This document shows, in pieces, positions 42,291 through 50,635 of a stretch of 64,000 nucleotides of DNA (position 1 is the first letter of the stretch; every line of letters begins with the position of its first letter). A program made the translations under genes and the position numbers. The notes beneath the pieces were generated by a model, which had not been told where the DNA came from, did not search any database, and saw nothing but the letters and a program-made list of their open reading frames with translations. This DNA is from Neoarius graeffei (Eukaryota; Chordata; Actinopteri; Siluriformes; Ariidae). Location: contig NC_083571.1 of the NCBI RefSeq assembly GCF_027579695.1, forward strand, positions 92,501,186 through 92,565,185, read 5' to 3'.

Positions 42291-43436
42291 AGAATCCGTT
42301 AACAGGTAGAACATTTTGCCAGGCAATATAATATAATACTTTTGAGGAGTTACATTCAATACCAATGATTGGTAGTCAACCGTAATGTCTGCAAACAGGG
42401 AACACTATTGTATTTATAAAAATGTGATATTGTATGCTGTAGAAGTTTGTTGAGTGGAAATTCAGTTGAGATGGCTGCTCGCGTTTTGTTTATTCAGTTC
42501 GCACAAAACAGTACTTTTTAATAATTTAAATGTTAAACATACTGGTATATACATCTTTTATAATGGAAATGCGCATAAATTAATGTTACTGAAAGTCATT
42601 CCAAAATACTGAAAAATGTTTTCAAGAATACTGAAATTCAAAATTTGGGGTAGGCATCTCTGGTTCAATAGCGTTACACCGTACGAGTCGACATCCACCA
42701 GACATAAAGAAGTTACAGACGCTATAACATGCCACATTGCAAAAGACATGGTACCGGTGTATACAACCTCAAAAGAGGGCTTTAAAAAAAATGGTTCAGA
42801 TGCTGGATAAGCGTTATAAAATACCATCCCGAACACATTTTAATTAAGTGGCCATTCTGAAACTCTATAATGAGTGTAAAATGAATGTTGAATCCGAGCT
42901 CCGTGAAATTGATCGTTTCGCCACAACCACGGACCTACTGTTAAAGCAGAGCTGCAGTAAAATGTTTGATTTGTAATTTATTTATTCATAATTTAATGAC
43001 TGGCAGTGGGTTCTTAAAAATAAAACTGCATTTTCCACATTTTTTTGTATTATGTTTTTATTTTTCTGAAAAATGCTTGGTTTTCACCGAACCTGTAGTC
43101 CTATCGTATCGAGATACGAAATTTTGTCCATATCGTTCAGCCCTGATAATATCGAATTCTATTATTTTTGATATTAGTTTTGCTATTTTTTGCGCCTTTT
43201 TTTTTTTTTGGCCATGTTCATACTGTGTTCTTGTATGTACTGCATTTTAACCAAATAAATCAAAATGGCTTTGGAGATTTGCTCATGCTTCAATGTTTGG
43301 GTTTTTTTTTTTTTTTTTTTTTCCGTCTCCTCTCCAGGTGGTGTATTCTTCCTCTGCACGTGAACTGAAGATGGAAACCACAAAGCCAGAAAAGGCTGAT
43401 AAGGAGGAGGAGGATATTGATATTGATGCCATTTAA
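29222..43436 (+). CDS. eif5: eIF5, translation initiation factor 5 (10 coding exons, complete)
   Basis: eIF5 acts in the cytosol on the 43S/48S complex. Its N-terminal domain is the GTPase-activating protein for eIF2, and its C-terminal HEAT domain bridges eIF2-beta, eIF1 and eIF3. Coding exons: 29222-29293, 29387-29468, 29578-29750, 36710-36821, 38777-38898, 39010-39171, 39340-39501, 39615-39779, 39890-40030, 43338-43436. Every junction is GT-AG, phases agree, and the sum (1290 nt) gives 429 aa; vertebrate eIF5 is about 430. The start [17 protein letters not shown] holds the arginine finger R15. The zinc ribbon is C99-x2-C102 and C122-x2-C125. An acidic linker, the W2/eIF5C domain (about 215-395) and the tail DIDIDAI are all present. 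The introns carry many mobile elements but no exon is damaged. Confidence 0.97.
29387..29468 (+). CDS. eif5: eif5 coding exon 2 (residues 25-52)
   Basis: Encodes [10 protein letters not shown] to NRPPT, part of the GAP-domain beta core. Acceptor TTTTGCAAG, donor GTGAGT; phase 1 exit, splitting a tyrosine codon. Confidence 0.95.
29578..29750 (+). CDS. eif5: eif5 coding exon 3 (residues 52-109)
   Basis: Encodes [30 protein letters not shown] and the first zinc-ribbon pair CPEC; donor GTAAGT, phase 0. Confidence 0.95.
30267..30917. mobile_element. Probable MITE in eif5 intron 3
   Basis: TAGCCTGG near 30269 and CCAGGCTA near 30908 can serve as short inverted ends, and GTCTGGC/GCCAGAC repeats lie inside both ends. 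There is no target duplication I can fix and no protein, so the boundaries are approximate. Confidence 0.45.
31085..31254 (-). repeat. SINE-like repeat in eif5 intron 3
   Basis: In reverse it has a tRNA-like head (TGGCCTAATGGTTAGAGAAG) and the body TGCCTTGCTCAA and GCTCTGGATAAGAG that is widespread in fish genomes. It differs from the main SINE. Confidence 0.6.
31481..32508. mobile_element. hAT MITE with perfect target duplication GTAGTCTA
   Basis: The ends CAGAGATGCACCGATTG and CAATCGGTGCATCTCTA are inverted repeats, with many internal AATCGGCCGAT-type sub-repeats near both ends. GTAGTCTA is duplicated at 31473-31480 and 32509-32516. A 135-codon minus frame inside is AT-rich and unrelated to any transposase, so I treat the element as non-coding. 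Confidence 0.92.
32517..33315. mobile_element. MITE with AAGGCC ends, abutting the hAT MITE
   Basis: Left AAGGCCCAATTCTAATTTCT and right GAAATGGGATTCGGCCTT are inverted repeats, with C-rich CCCCTTCCCCT blocks subterminal on both sides. It starts at the last base of the neighbour's target duplication. Flanking TA/TTA is compatible with an IS4EU- or Harbinger-like target but is not decisive. Confidence 0.75.
33316..33612. other. eif5: eif5 intron 3 sequence without recognised elements
   Basis: I see no gene, repeat or strong motif here. Confidence 0.35.
33613..33953 (-). repeat. tRNA-derived SINE (CCATCCAT-tailed variant)
   Basis: Reverse SINE: box B complement GGGCTCGAGCC near 33890 and box A complement CCACTACACCA near 33937. 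The 3' end carries CATCCATCCATAACCGC in place of the CTCATCTC tail, a second subfamily also seen at 48502 and 59888. Confidence 0.85.
33954..34396. other. eif5: eif5 intron 3, no recognised element
   Basis: AT-rich intronic sequence without a gene or repeat that I can identify. Confidence 0.35.
35336..35711 (-). repeat. tRNA-derived SINE with 12-bp target duplication
   Basis: Reverse full-length SINE flanked by TACCTTAATAGT at 35324-35335 and 35712-35723, a LINE-type target-primed duplication. It is the youngest layer of the three-level nest. Confidence 0.92.
35732..36094 (-). pseudogene. N-terminal exon-like fragment of a SWIM/YqaJ-type element protein
   Basis: The minus frame starts [19 protein letters not shown] and continues [14 protein letters not shown] and [11 protein letters not shown] then DDLKAYR. 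This resembles the N-terminus of large uncharacterised fish and cnidarian proteins with SWIM and YqaJ-like nuclease domains, as I remember them; no such domain is present here. After DDLKAYR the frame turns hydrophobic, which fits reading into an intron. A repetitive origin is supported by its place between inverted ends. Confidence 0.45.
36291..36709. other. eif5: End of eif5 intron 3
   Basis: Contains a TG microsatellite (about 36412-36438). No gene or element seen. Confidence 0.4.
36710..36821 (+). CDS. eif5: eif5 coding exon 4 (residues 110-147)
   Basis: Encodes the second zinc-ribbon pair [11 protein letters not shown] and [11 protein letters not shown]; acceptor TATCTTCAG, donor GTAAGT, phase 1. 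The intron before it is about 7 kb and is the most element-loaded of the gene. Confidence 0.95.
36822..37558. other. eif5: Start of eif5 intron 4
   Basis: No gene, known repeat or strong regulatory motif is visible; one short A-run lies at 37275-37285. Confidence 0.4.
37563..38323 (+). mobile_element. TTAA element, copy 1 (eif5 intron 4)
   Basis: Ends AGGTAGACTGCCTTTC and GAAAGGCCGTCTAGCT are inverted repeats flanked by TTAA (37559-37562, 38324-38327). It contains a palindrome AATTTAGGGCCATGTGGCCC at about 37716. A second copy of the family lies at 44774-45484 in opposite orientation. Both hold a short basic frame beginning MEDASV, broken here. Confidence 0.82.
38328..38776. other. eif5: End of eif5 intron 4
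   Basis: AT-rich intron sequence ending at the acceptor GGAACAG; no element recognised. Confidence 0.4.
38777..38898 (+). CDS. eif5: eif5 coding exon 5 (residues 147-187)
   Basis: Encodes the lysine-rich linker ([15 protein letters not shown]), a disordered region between the GAP and HEAT domains; acceptor GGAACAG, donor GTGAGT. Confidence 0.94.
39010..39171 (+). CDS. eif5: eif5 coding exon 6 (residues 188-241)
   Basis: Encodes the acidic stretch DDDEDWAEE then [16 protein letters not shown], entering the C-terminal domain; 162 nt, phase 0 at both ends. Confidence 0.95.
39340..39501 (+). CDS. eif5: eif5 coding exon 7 (residues 242-295)
   Basis: Encodes [18 protein letters not shown] and [13 protein letters not shown] of the W2/HEAT domain; 162 nt, phase 0. 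Confidence 0.95.
39615..39779 (+). CDS. eif5: eif5 coding exon 8 (residues 296-350)
   Basis: Encodes [19 protein letters not shown] and [14 protein letters not shown], the aromatic/acidic box region that binds eIF2-beta and eIF3c in the family; 165 nt, phase 0. Confidence 0.95.
39890..40030 (+). CDS. eif5: eif5 coding exon 9 (residues 351-397)
   Basis: Encodes [26 protein letters not shown] and an acidic run ([10 protein letters not shown]); 141 nt, phase 0. The next intron (3.3 kb) contains a hAT nest. Confidence 0.95.
40160..40522 (-). repeat. tRNA-derived SINE in eif5 intron 9, 12-bp duplication
   Basis: Reverse SINE flanked by TTTAAGAAAGCT at 40148-40159 and 40523-40534. Confidence 0.92.
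40991..41298 (+). pseudogene. hAT transposase, N-terminal BED finger fragment
   Basis: [16 protein letters not shown] leads to [29 protein letters not shown] and HHLKQHH. The BED-type ligands (C-x2-C ... H-x4/5-H) and the aromatic WRYF are intact. The frame ends at the inserted element and resumes at 42663 with FNSVTPYE. Confidence 0.8.
41299..42662 (+). mobile_element. Second hAT element nested in the BED-hAT
   Basis: Inverted ends CAGAGATGCCTAC and GTAGGCATCTCTG bound 1364 bp. The host transposase frame continues across it (ADAF before, FNSVTPYE after), proving insertion. Expected 8-bp duplication is not clean. It includes a long T-run (42256-42288). Confidence 0.82.
41586..41943 (+). pseudogene. 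Nested hAT transposase N-terminal fragment
   Basis: The frame reads [20 protein letters not shown], then [32 protein letters not shown] and [20 protein letters not shown]. This is the C-x2-C...H-x4-H finger and following segment of a hAT transposase family common in fishes. A likely splice donor (AAATGTGAG) follows at about 41940. The remainder of the transposase is absent. Confidence 0.75.
43338..43436 (+). CDS. eif5: eif5 coding exon 10 (residues 398-429 and stop)
   Basis: Encodes [11 protein letters not shown] to the conserved end DIDIDAI and TAA at 43434-43436; acceptor TCCTCTCCAG after a long T-run. Confidence 0.95.
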   Translation: MVYSSSARELKMETTKPEKADKEEEDIDIDAI

Positions 43437-43680
43437 AAAAAAAAAAATTTTAATGAAGCTGCCTCTTGAGTCTTTGCAATGCTGCTCCTTGTTAAAGTTT
43501 CTGCTCCTCAGCTATAGGCCTGCGTCAGTGCTCTGCTAGAAAGCCTTATTTTAGTCACTTTGAATTTGTCGCCATTGTATTTATATGCATGAAATTCTTT
43601 GGATTATAGGGCGCTTGAGTTATGCCCCTTCCCCTTGTATTTTTGAGATTATTAAAGGATGTTTGCCAGTGAATGTTTTC
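43437..43680 (+). other. eif5: eif5 3' UTR
   Basis: Begins with an A-run directly after the stop codon. ATTAAA at 43651-43656 is a plausible polyadenylation signal. Confidence 0.6.
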
Positions 43681-44773
43681 TGTGCTTCTGTTAACCTTCT
43701 GCTGTGAGTAAAGTGTGAAGCTTGAAACCTGCAGCTGGACAAGGTGATGACGCTGGTTTCCTGCATGCATGATGAAGCCATCAACGAGGCGTTAGCAGGA
43801 AAACGCGAACGTTCACTGTGGCACTACATGTCTGTATGTCATGTAAATGTCATTGCTTTGTATCAGTACAATAACAATACAGTGACGGGAGGTGAGTGTG
43901 CATCTTGCACCAGTCTTTAATTAAAATCTAGACCATGTAGGACAGCAGTTAAATAATAACTTTAAACACTACAATATAATTTCACATAAGAAGGGCAAAT
44001 ATCACCATCATGGGCTTTTTTTTTTTTTTTTTTTCTCCCCCATCCCCCTCGTCCCCGCCCAGTTTTAGCCACAGCATAAAAGCATAACATTTTACAAGCA
44101 ACATGTGTACCAACTAAATGTACCACCAATAATTACATCAGTGTTTAAACACTTTTTTTTTTTTTTGTTCCTTTTTTTTTTTTTAACACCTGTAAAAGTG
44201 AAATCACAGTGGTTCTCCCCAGTTGGGGTCTCATGTAAAATTGAGTCTAAAATTAGAAAATCAATACCACTAATTTAAGTTTCACATGTTTTGTAGCTAA
44301 AGTATTTTGGCACGTACTTTAAAAATACTAAAACCATGGGAAAATATTGTGCAAAATGCAACTGATCTAAAACCATACCATTCCCTTACACTTTCTACAA
44401 ATCCTGATTAGCTTGTAGTAATCTTAGTGCAACACCGAGGCAGATTAAATACCTACTTTATGCAAATAAACACACAAAAAAACATTATGCCAGCAATACA
44501 AACAAAACAAAGCATGTAGCCATTGCACTGTACTTGATTAAAGAAATCTCAATGAATGAAACACAAAGTATAAAAAGCAGTTAGCTAAGATGCCAATGCC
44601 CTTGTCCTAAAGAGAACTATCACTTGTTAAACATTCAATAAATACAGAATGGAGCACTGTCTCTGGCTCTTTTTTTTTTTCCCTTTCCCAGAAGAAAAGG
44701 TTTCTTGTATCTTTAAAAGGGTAAAAGTTTTTGTTTTTAAATCAATTTTTTTTCCTGTTTTTTTTTCCTTTAA
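43681..44773. other. Region between eif5 and enpp5 3' ends
   Basis: AT-rich, with T-runs at 44018-44034, 44153-44166 and 44671-44682. No gene is supported. It may hold alternative 3' UTR of either convergent gene. Confidence 0.4.
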
Positions 44774-45484
44774 AGTGAGACTGCCTTTTGATTTCATAAA
44801 ATCAGTGAAATTTAGTTCTCTCTGAAATTTGGTCATTGTGATGTTTATTTCTGTAATATCTTTCAAAATATCAGGCCATTCTCTTGCTGGGAAGTTATTT
44901 AATTTGAGGAGCTTCCCGAGCAAATAACGTGCATGAAATCGCTTGCTTCACGCAGTCAGGCAGACCGAGGAAGTCCGTGTGCGCAGGTTTACCTTTGACC
45001 GTGCACTGACAGTCACATCATTCTGTCGCTAAACAAACAGCTGATCACACCGAGGTGCTCGCTGACCGCTAACATTTATTAGTTTGGTTCTGCATTTCCT
45101 TTCCTTCGCAACATAATGTCTTTTCTTCTTGCTTTCCGTTACTGTTGTCGGTCTTTCACGTTTCGTTCGCACACTCGCGTCCTCCGTTTTTCTCTCATTT
45201 CGAATTTGTTTCCCCATAATGCCTTGCGCAAATGGGGAAAGCCCACCACGTGATGCATGGCATAGTATCTTGAATTGGGTCGTGGTGAAGCAGGAAAAAA
45301 TAGCTGAGAATTTAGGGCCACATGGCCCTAAATTCATTAATTATTCTATTTTTTAAAAAACTAATAAAATTGGACGTCTGATTTGACTTCAGTAGCTTTC
45401 GGTCCACTAAACAAAAATCATTGGGTGTCAGGGAAAATTCTTTTTATGACCTATACTTGAAAAATCTGAAAGGCAGTCTACCTT
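44774..45484 (-). mobile_element. TTAA element, copy 2, inverted relative to copy 1
   Basis: Flanked by TTAA (44770-44773 and 45485-45488), ends AGTGAGACTGCCTTTT and AAAGGCAGTCTACCTT. It aligns in reverse with 37563-38323 over nearly its whole length and keeps the palindrome AATTTAGGGCCACATGGCCC (about 45310). On the minus strand a short basic frame MEDASVRTKRERPTT ... [12 protein letters not shown] is open for about 52 codons; I do not recognise it. Confidence 0.82.
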
Positions 45485-45870
45485 TTAAGTATATAGGCCA
45501 CAGGATTTCGGAAATTGAAAATGCTCAGTTTTATCAGCAGAGGACTTTGAATGATTGTTCAGACTGTTTGCCTGTAGCTTCTCTTGTTGTATTGCTCTAC
45601 AGTTGCTAAACCTTGGCATAGCACCAGTGATATTGGATTCGATTTGGTAGTTGTCCTCTCTTTCGCTGATTTACAAATTAATGTGACCTTCTCTCTCGGG
45701 TTTAATTTTAAATATTTGAAAATGACAGAGAGTAAAAATTGGCTCTGAAGCACCAGAGAGTGGAGCAATGCTACATGCTTCCAAGAGCCTCCCACTAGAG
45801 ACTGTAGTGTTACTGCAAGCTTTCCCTTCTCTAAATAAAATAACGTAATAATGAGAAACACTGTTTTTCA

Positions 45871-46271
45871 TTAAAGGCGCAATTCTTCCTGCAGTAAGGG
45901 CTGTGAAATCTCCCTGTTGGTCAGAGGCAATGGGGGCAGTTGCCTCTGTGTCAACTGCTTCACGAACGTAATGAGGAATCCCAAGACGAGGCCGCTGCCC
46001 AGGACAGTGCCCACAACCCAGGCACACGAGGGCTCCTTGCGTACGGACAGAGGTACAGGTCTAGCTGTGAACGTCTCCACCAGCAGATCGCGCACACTCA
46101 TCAGGGAGCCGTTGTTGGGCAGTGCTTGAATGCCCAGAACACTACACATAAGAGGGTAGAGGTCCACTGAGCGCATCGAGGCCTTAGTGTAACCTGTACG
46201 GAATAATGGGCCACGGGCAACAAACACAGGGTGCATGCTGGGGAGGTGGTTATCATAGCCATGGTTGCCCA
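45871..46271 (-). CDS. enpp5: enpp5 coding exon 3 (last metal site, TM helix, tail)
   Basis: Encodes GNHGYDNHLPSMHPVF, the juxtamembrane segment, the transmembrane helix and a short cytoplasmic tail with LPPLPLTNREISQPLL; stop TAA at 45873-45871. Confidence 0.93.
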
Positions 46272-47680
46272 CTGTGAATAATGAAAAGCAGCACAGAATA
46301 ATCAGTTATGATCCAACAGTCGAAATAAGCATAAGCTGTTTTAAAGCCTCTACCTGAGAGTTAAAATTTAAACTCTCTGCAAAATTATTCAGCACATAAC
46401 AGTAGAATATTAATCCCATTTATACTCACTCATAAAGGGTCCAGTTTTGTTCTGTACGATGGTCCAGCCTTCTTTGACCTCAATAATAATCGGCATTATT
46501 CTTAGGTTGTGTTTATAGTGGAAATGATCAGGAATGTCTTCTCGCTTGTACACCATCATGTTAGGATTTGCATTCGCCAACAAATTATACACTTCATCAA
46601 ATTTATCTGAGAAAAAAAAAATCAATCACTACAGCGGCAAATGATGTTATGTAATATCAGAAGCGAAATTGTTTTTCCCCATAATTATAAAACTGCCAGA
46701 TAAGTGCATAACTTTGTTTAAAGTAAAGAATTCAGTTCTGTTTGAAAACGCTCAGACTTGTTTGTGCCAGCAACCCAAAATTGTACGTTTTGGATACAAG
46801 CTTAGGTATAAAATCTGTGAATGTCTCATTCTTCTAAAAATGTACCTTCTTTAGGTAGAATGCCCACCACTGGGCTCTTGTCTATCCATGTGTAGAGATC
46901 TCGACTCACATAAGTGTCCAGCTCAATGATTTTGTCACGTGACAGCTGTGTCATACCATGGTCACTTGTGACAATGAGATTGATTTTGTCATAAAGCCCA
47001 GCTCTCTTGAGCTCGTCTCGGAGAAAGCCCAGTTTGACATCAATGTCCTCAATGATCACGTCGATAAGCGGGCTCTCGGGCCCCAGGTTGTGGCCGCTCT
47101 CGTCAGGCTCTTCCCAATACAGCACCCCAAAATTAATCGCCTCTGGTCCTGAGAACCAGCTGATCAGCTTCTCTACACGCATCTCAAAAGGCATGGAGGC
47201 ATTGTATGGCATGTAACGGGTCGGGTATATTCCACCAATGGACACATCTGATCCAGGCCACATGGCAGCCCCGCTCCTCCATCCAGCCATCTGATTGGTT
47301 ACCCACAGTGGAACAGCCTCCGTCCACCATCGAGAGTCGTACACTTCCGGCCCCTCCATGGAGAAGGAGCGATTCATAACTGGGTCGTACATTTCATTTG
47401 CTACAATGCCATGACTCTCTGCGTGCAAGCCTGTCACTAAAGTGTAGTGGTTAGGAAAGGTCTTGGTGATGTAGGTGTTCTCCATACGCTCAACCTGCAC
47501 TCCCTCGTCTATCAGGGCACGGAAGTTGGGTGTGGGAACCCTGTTCACGTAGTCCCAGCGGAAACCATCAAACGACACGAGCAGCAGCTTGGGATGCTCC
47601 TCTTGGTGTGAGAGAGGGGGGAGCAGCAAGGCTAGAAGGCAGCTCAGCAAATACATCTTCCTCATTAACACAAAGTTCAT
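45871..47680 (-). CDS. enpp5: Ectonucleotide pyrophosphatase/phosphodiesterase family member 5
   Basis: A type I membrane protein of the alkaline phosphatase superfamily that acts outside the cell; ENPP5's physiological substrate is poorly defined. Exons on the minus strand: 47680-46846, 46606-46430, 46271-45871 (1413 nt, 470 aa; human ENPP5 is 477). All junctions are GT-AG, phase 1. A signal peptide (MRKMYLLSCLLALLLPP) follows a few possible start residues; I use MNFVLMRKM at 47680. Metal and nucleophile motifs are complete: VSFDGFRWDY, TKTFPNHYTLVTG, EEPDESGHNLGP, TSDHGM and GNHGYDN. A transmembrane helix (VVGTVLGSGLVLGFLITFV) and tail EISQPLL are ENPP5-like; ENPP4 is the nearest alternative but fits less well. 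It converges on eif5. Confidence 0.93.
46430..46606 (-). CDS. enpp5: enpp5 coding exon 2
   Basis: 177 nt, encoding KFDEVYNLLANANP, YKREDIPDHFHYKHN and GWTIVQNKTGPFM; acceptor TTTTCTCAG, donor GTGAGT. Confidence 0.92.
46846..47680 (-). CDS. enpp5: enpp5 coding exon 1 (signal peptide and most of catalytic domain)
   Basis: Encodes residues 1-278, through KSPVVGILPKE. An acceptor (CTTTCTGTAG) precedes it at about 47706, so 25 nt of 5' UTR belong to the same exon and an upstream noncoding exon must exist. Donor G|GTACAT at 46845. Confidence 0.92.
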
Positions 47681-47786
47681 GTTGCACTTTGATACCAGAT
47701 ACAACCTACAGAAAGAAAATAATTCATGAGGCATACCTAATGACTTTTCTCTAACCAAGAAGTTTTACATTTTCAAAATGACAGCA

Positions 47787-48158
47787 GGGGCGGCACAGTG
47801 GTGTAGTGGTTAGCGCTGTCGCCTCACAGCAAGAAGGTCCGGGTTCGAGCCCCGTGGCCGGCGAGGGCCTTTCTGTGCGGAGTTTGCATGTTCTCCCTGT
47901 GTCTGCGTGGGTTTCCTCCGGGTGCTCCGGTTTCCCCCACAGTCCAAAGACATGCAGGTTAGGTTAACTGGTGACTCTAAATTGACCGTAGGTGTGAATG
48001 TGAGTGTGAATGGTTGTCTGTGTCTATGTGTCAGCCCTGTGATGACCTGGCGACTTGTCCAGGGTGTACCCCGCCTTTCGCCCGTAGTCAGCTGGGATAG
48101 GCTCCAGCTTGCCTGCGACCCTGTAGAAGGATAAAGCGGCTAGAGATAATGAGATGAG
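47787..48158 (+). repeat. tRNA-derived SINE upstream of enpp5 coding exons
   Basis: Full-length SINE flanked by ATGACAGCA (47778-47786, 48159-48167). It lies antisense in what is probably enpp5's first intron. Confidence 0.92.
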
Positions 48159-48214
48159 ATGACAGCAATATCAGAGCACTGAAATTAGCATCAGCTGATA
48201 CTTGGGCAACCATG

Positions 48215-48410
48215 CCCTAAAGGTTACAGAAGGAACCTTGGGCCCAAAGGGTTGCTGGTTTGATTCCTTGGACCAGCAGGAAAATCCATGGCTGAAGTGC
48301 CCTTGAGCAAGATGCCTAACCCTCAACTGCTCTCCAGTGCTGGGTGTGTGTGCATGTGCTCATTGGATAGTGATCTGACGTACTTGGCAATAAACATGAT
48401 TCTGATACCA
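48215..48410 (+). repeat. SINE-like repeat, degenerate
   Basis: Contains AAAGGGTTGCTGGTTTGATTC (box B-like) then GAAGTGCCCTTGAGCAAG and CAATAAACATGATTCTG, the body of a repeat common in fish. It is an old, diverged copy. Confidence 0.55.
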
Positions 48411-48501
48411 ACTTCCACACAGCAACGGAGGTGAAATTTCCAATTATGCTACTACAAACACAAAATTAAGAAAGCAATCTAATATTTAACAGATTTTTAA
48501 A

Positions 48502-48825
48502 AATCCATCCATTATCTGTAACCGCTTATCCTGTGCAGGGTCACAGGCAAGCTGGAGCCTAGCCCAGCTGACTATGGGTGAGAGGCAGGTGTGAACAACC
48601 ATTCACACTCACATTCACACCTACGGTCAATTTAGAGCCACCAGTTAACCTAACCTGCATGTCTTTGGACTGTGGGGGAAACCAGAGCACCCGGAGGAAA
48701 CCCACACAGGCTCGGGGAGAACATGCAAACTCCGCACAGAAAGGCCCCCGTCAGCCACTGGGCTCGAACCCAGAAGCTTCTTGCTGTGAGGCGACAGCGC
48801 TAACCACTACACCACCGTGCTGCCC
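48502..48825 (-). repeat. tRNA-derived SINE, CCATCCAT variant
   Basis: Reverse SINE with an internal deletion after CCCAGCTGACTATGGGTGAG. Flanking TTTTTAAA-like sequence on both sides may be its target duplication. Confidence 0.85.
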
Positions 48826-48836
48826 ATTTTTTAAAC

Positions 48837-49160
48837 CCATCCATCCAACCATTATCTCTAGCCGCTTATCCTGTCCTACAGGGTCGCAGGCAAGCTAGAG
48901 CCTATCCCAGCTCCCTATGGGCGAGAGGCAGGGTACACAAGTCGCCAGGTTATCACAGGGCTGACACAGAAACAAACAACCATTCACACCTTCGGTCAAT
49001 TTAGAGCCATGCATGTCTTTGGACTGTAGGGGAAACCGGAGCAGACACGGGGAGAACATGCAAACTCCACACAGAAATGCCCTCGTCGGCCACTGGGCTC
49101 GAACCCAGGACCTTCTTGCTGTGAGGTAGTAGTGCTAACCACTACACCCCCGTGCTGCCC
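48837..49160 (-). repeat. tRNA-derived SINE, tandem neighbour
   Basis: A second reverse SINE directly beside the previous one, with two internal deletions relative to the full copies, so an independent insertion. Confidence 0.85.
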
Positions 49161-49190
49161 TGAAATATTTATTTTTAAATATTTAATTTA

Positions 49191-49537
49191 GGCGGCACGG
49201 TGGTGTAGTGGTTAGCGCCGTCGCCTCACAGCAAGAAGGTCCTGGGTTCATGGCCGGTGAGGGCCTTTCTGTGCGGAGTTTGCATGTTGTCCGCGTGGGT
49301 TTCCTCCGGGTGCTCCGGTTTCCCCCACAGTCCAAAGACATGCAGGTTAGGTTAACTGGTGGCTCTAAATTGACCGTAGGTGTGAATGGTTGTCTGTGCC
49401 TATGTGTCAGCCCTGTGATGACCTGGCGACTTGTCCAGGGTGTACCCCGCCTTTCGCCCGTAGTCAGCTGGGATAGGCTCCAGCTTGCCTGCGACCCTGT
49501 AGAACAGGATAAAGCAGCTACAGATAATGTGATGGGT
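49191..49537 (+). repeat. tRNA-derived SINE, forward
   Basis: Forward copy lacking several bases around box B (GGTTCATGGCC). ATTTAATTTA flanks the left, and TATTTAATTTAATTT lies past the right end. Confidence 0.85.
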
Positions 49538-49539
49538 TT

Positions 49540-50334
49540 TTATTTAATTTAATTTTTAATCATTTTTTGACAGGACAAAATAAATAAATATTTGGGTTTT
49601 TATAAAACTCAATGCTTGGTTTTCTGAATATCTCTGATGACAAAATTAACCTAAGTGATGCATACACCATATATTTTCTTGATTTCAAATATTTTTTTTT
49701 TCTGATATAGGACCAAGTCAACTAATTAAAAAAAAAAAAAGGTTTAAAGACTGCTGACCCTAAAATAGTGTTTCATCTGCCAAGAATAGTTCAGACACTA
49801 ATTAGTGCCACCATGCATGAATGTCATTTCTCAGGGTTCTCTAACAGGTGCACATGAATCTCATGGAGAAAATCAATATAAACAAGGCCGAAACGACAGG
49901 AATCGGTGTGTAATGAACACCTGTGTACATGAAATCACATGCAAATGAAGACAGCACAATTATTAAAGCACAGTCGATTAAAATGGGCTTTAGTATAAAC
50001 CGATGACATCATACAGTACCATGGAGCTCAGCACTGGCAGATTCGCCTGCAACTGCTGCTGCTATTATTATTATTATTATTATTATTATATCTTCTACAG
50101 ACGTGTTTGCAGTTATGCAAAAATGACTGAAGTACTCCTGTAACAGAAATATCCGGAGATGATCATCCTTGATCAATCCTCGAGGATTTACTCAACCCCA
50201 CACTGGCTGAATTGTCACCGAGGCTTCTGCCTGCGACACACAGCTGTATAACAGCAGCACAGGGCTGAAGAGACATCACACACATTTCCTTCAAAATCTA
50301 AACAGCGTCTAAATGTCACTGTCATGCTTCCTGC

Positions 50335-50365
<31 letters not shown>

Positions 50366-50393
50366 TAGGAACACCATACAGTGAGCACCTTAC
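49540..50393. other. Putative enpp5 first intron, (TTA)n and (AAT)n repeats
   Basis: No gene is seen. Trinucleotide repeats lie at about 50062-50090 and 50335-50365, and an A-run at 49728-49740. Confidence 0.45.
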
Positions 50394-50480
50394 CTCTCAA
50401 CAGTAGCTTACAGTCTGGCTATGAAAAAAAAAAAACAGAACCTGATGATGTCGTAAACAGGAAGTCCCGCCCACGGAAAC
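50394..50480 (-). promoter_or_regulatory. enpp5: Candidate enpp5 first exon and promoter
   Basis: On the minus strand a consensus donor GAGAG|GTAAGG occurs at 50393, preceded by a GC box (GTGGGCGGG, about 50467-50475). The gene needs a noncoding exon upstream of 47706 and this is the best candidate I can see. Transcription itself is not visible. Confidence 0.35.
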
Positions 50481-50635
50481 TTATTAGCATAATTCATGTT
50501 CAGAAACAGCCAGAGACATTAAATATTTAGGTCCCAGACCATTTCTGGGGGATGTATAAATGAAAGCAAAATTTAACCTATATGATTAAAAAAAAAATTT
50601 AAATGACAGTATCAATAACATTACACTATAAATAT

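Larger units (their letters stand above)
40671..43145 (+). mobile_element. BED-finger hAT element in eif5 intron 9, interrupted
   Basis: The left TAGGGCTGAACGATAT and right ATATCGTTCAGCCCTG are inverted ends of hAT type. Inside is a BED zinc finger (40991 on) and, after an inserted second hAT, the continuation of the same transposase: [27 protein letters not shown] and ILKLYNEC. The catalytic and dimerisation parts are missing, so it is an internally deleted copy. Confidence 0.85.

Noticed and set aside
45421-45609. Short plus-strand frame between eif5 and enpp5
   Set aside because: Begins inside the TTAA element and has no recognisable similarity.
45871-47680. enpp4 as the identity of the minus-strand gene
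   Set aside because: MPYNASMPFE, the SGAAMWPGSDV segment and the EISQPLL tail fit ENPP5 better; ENPP4 has a different C-terminus.
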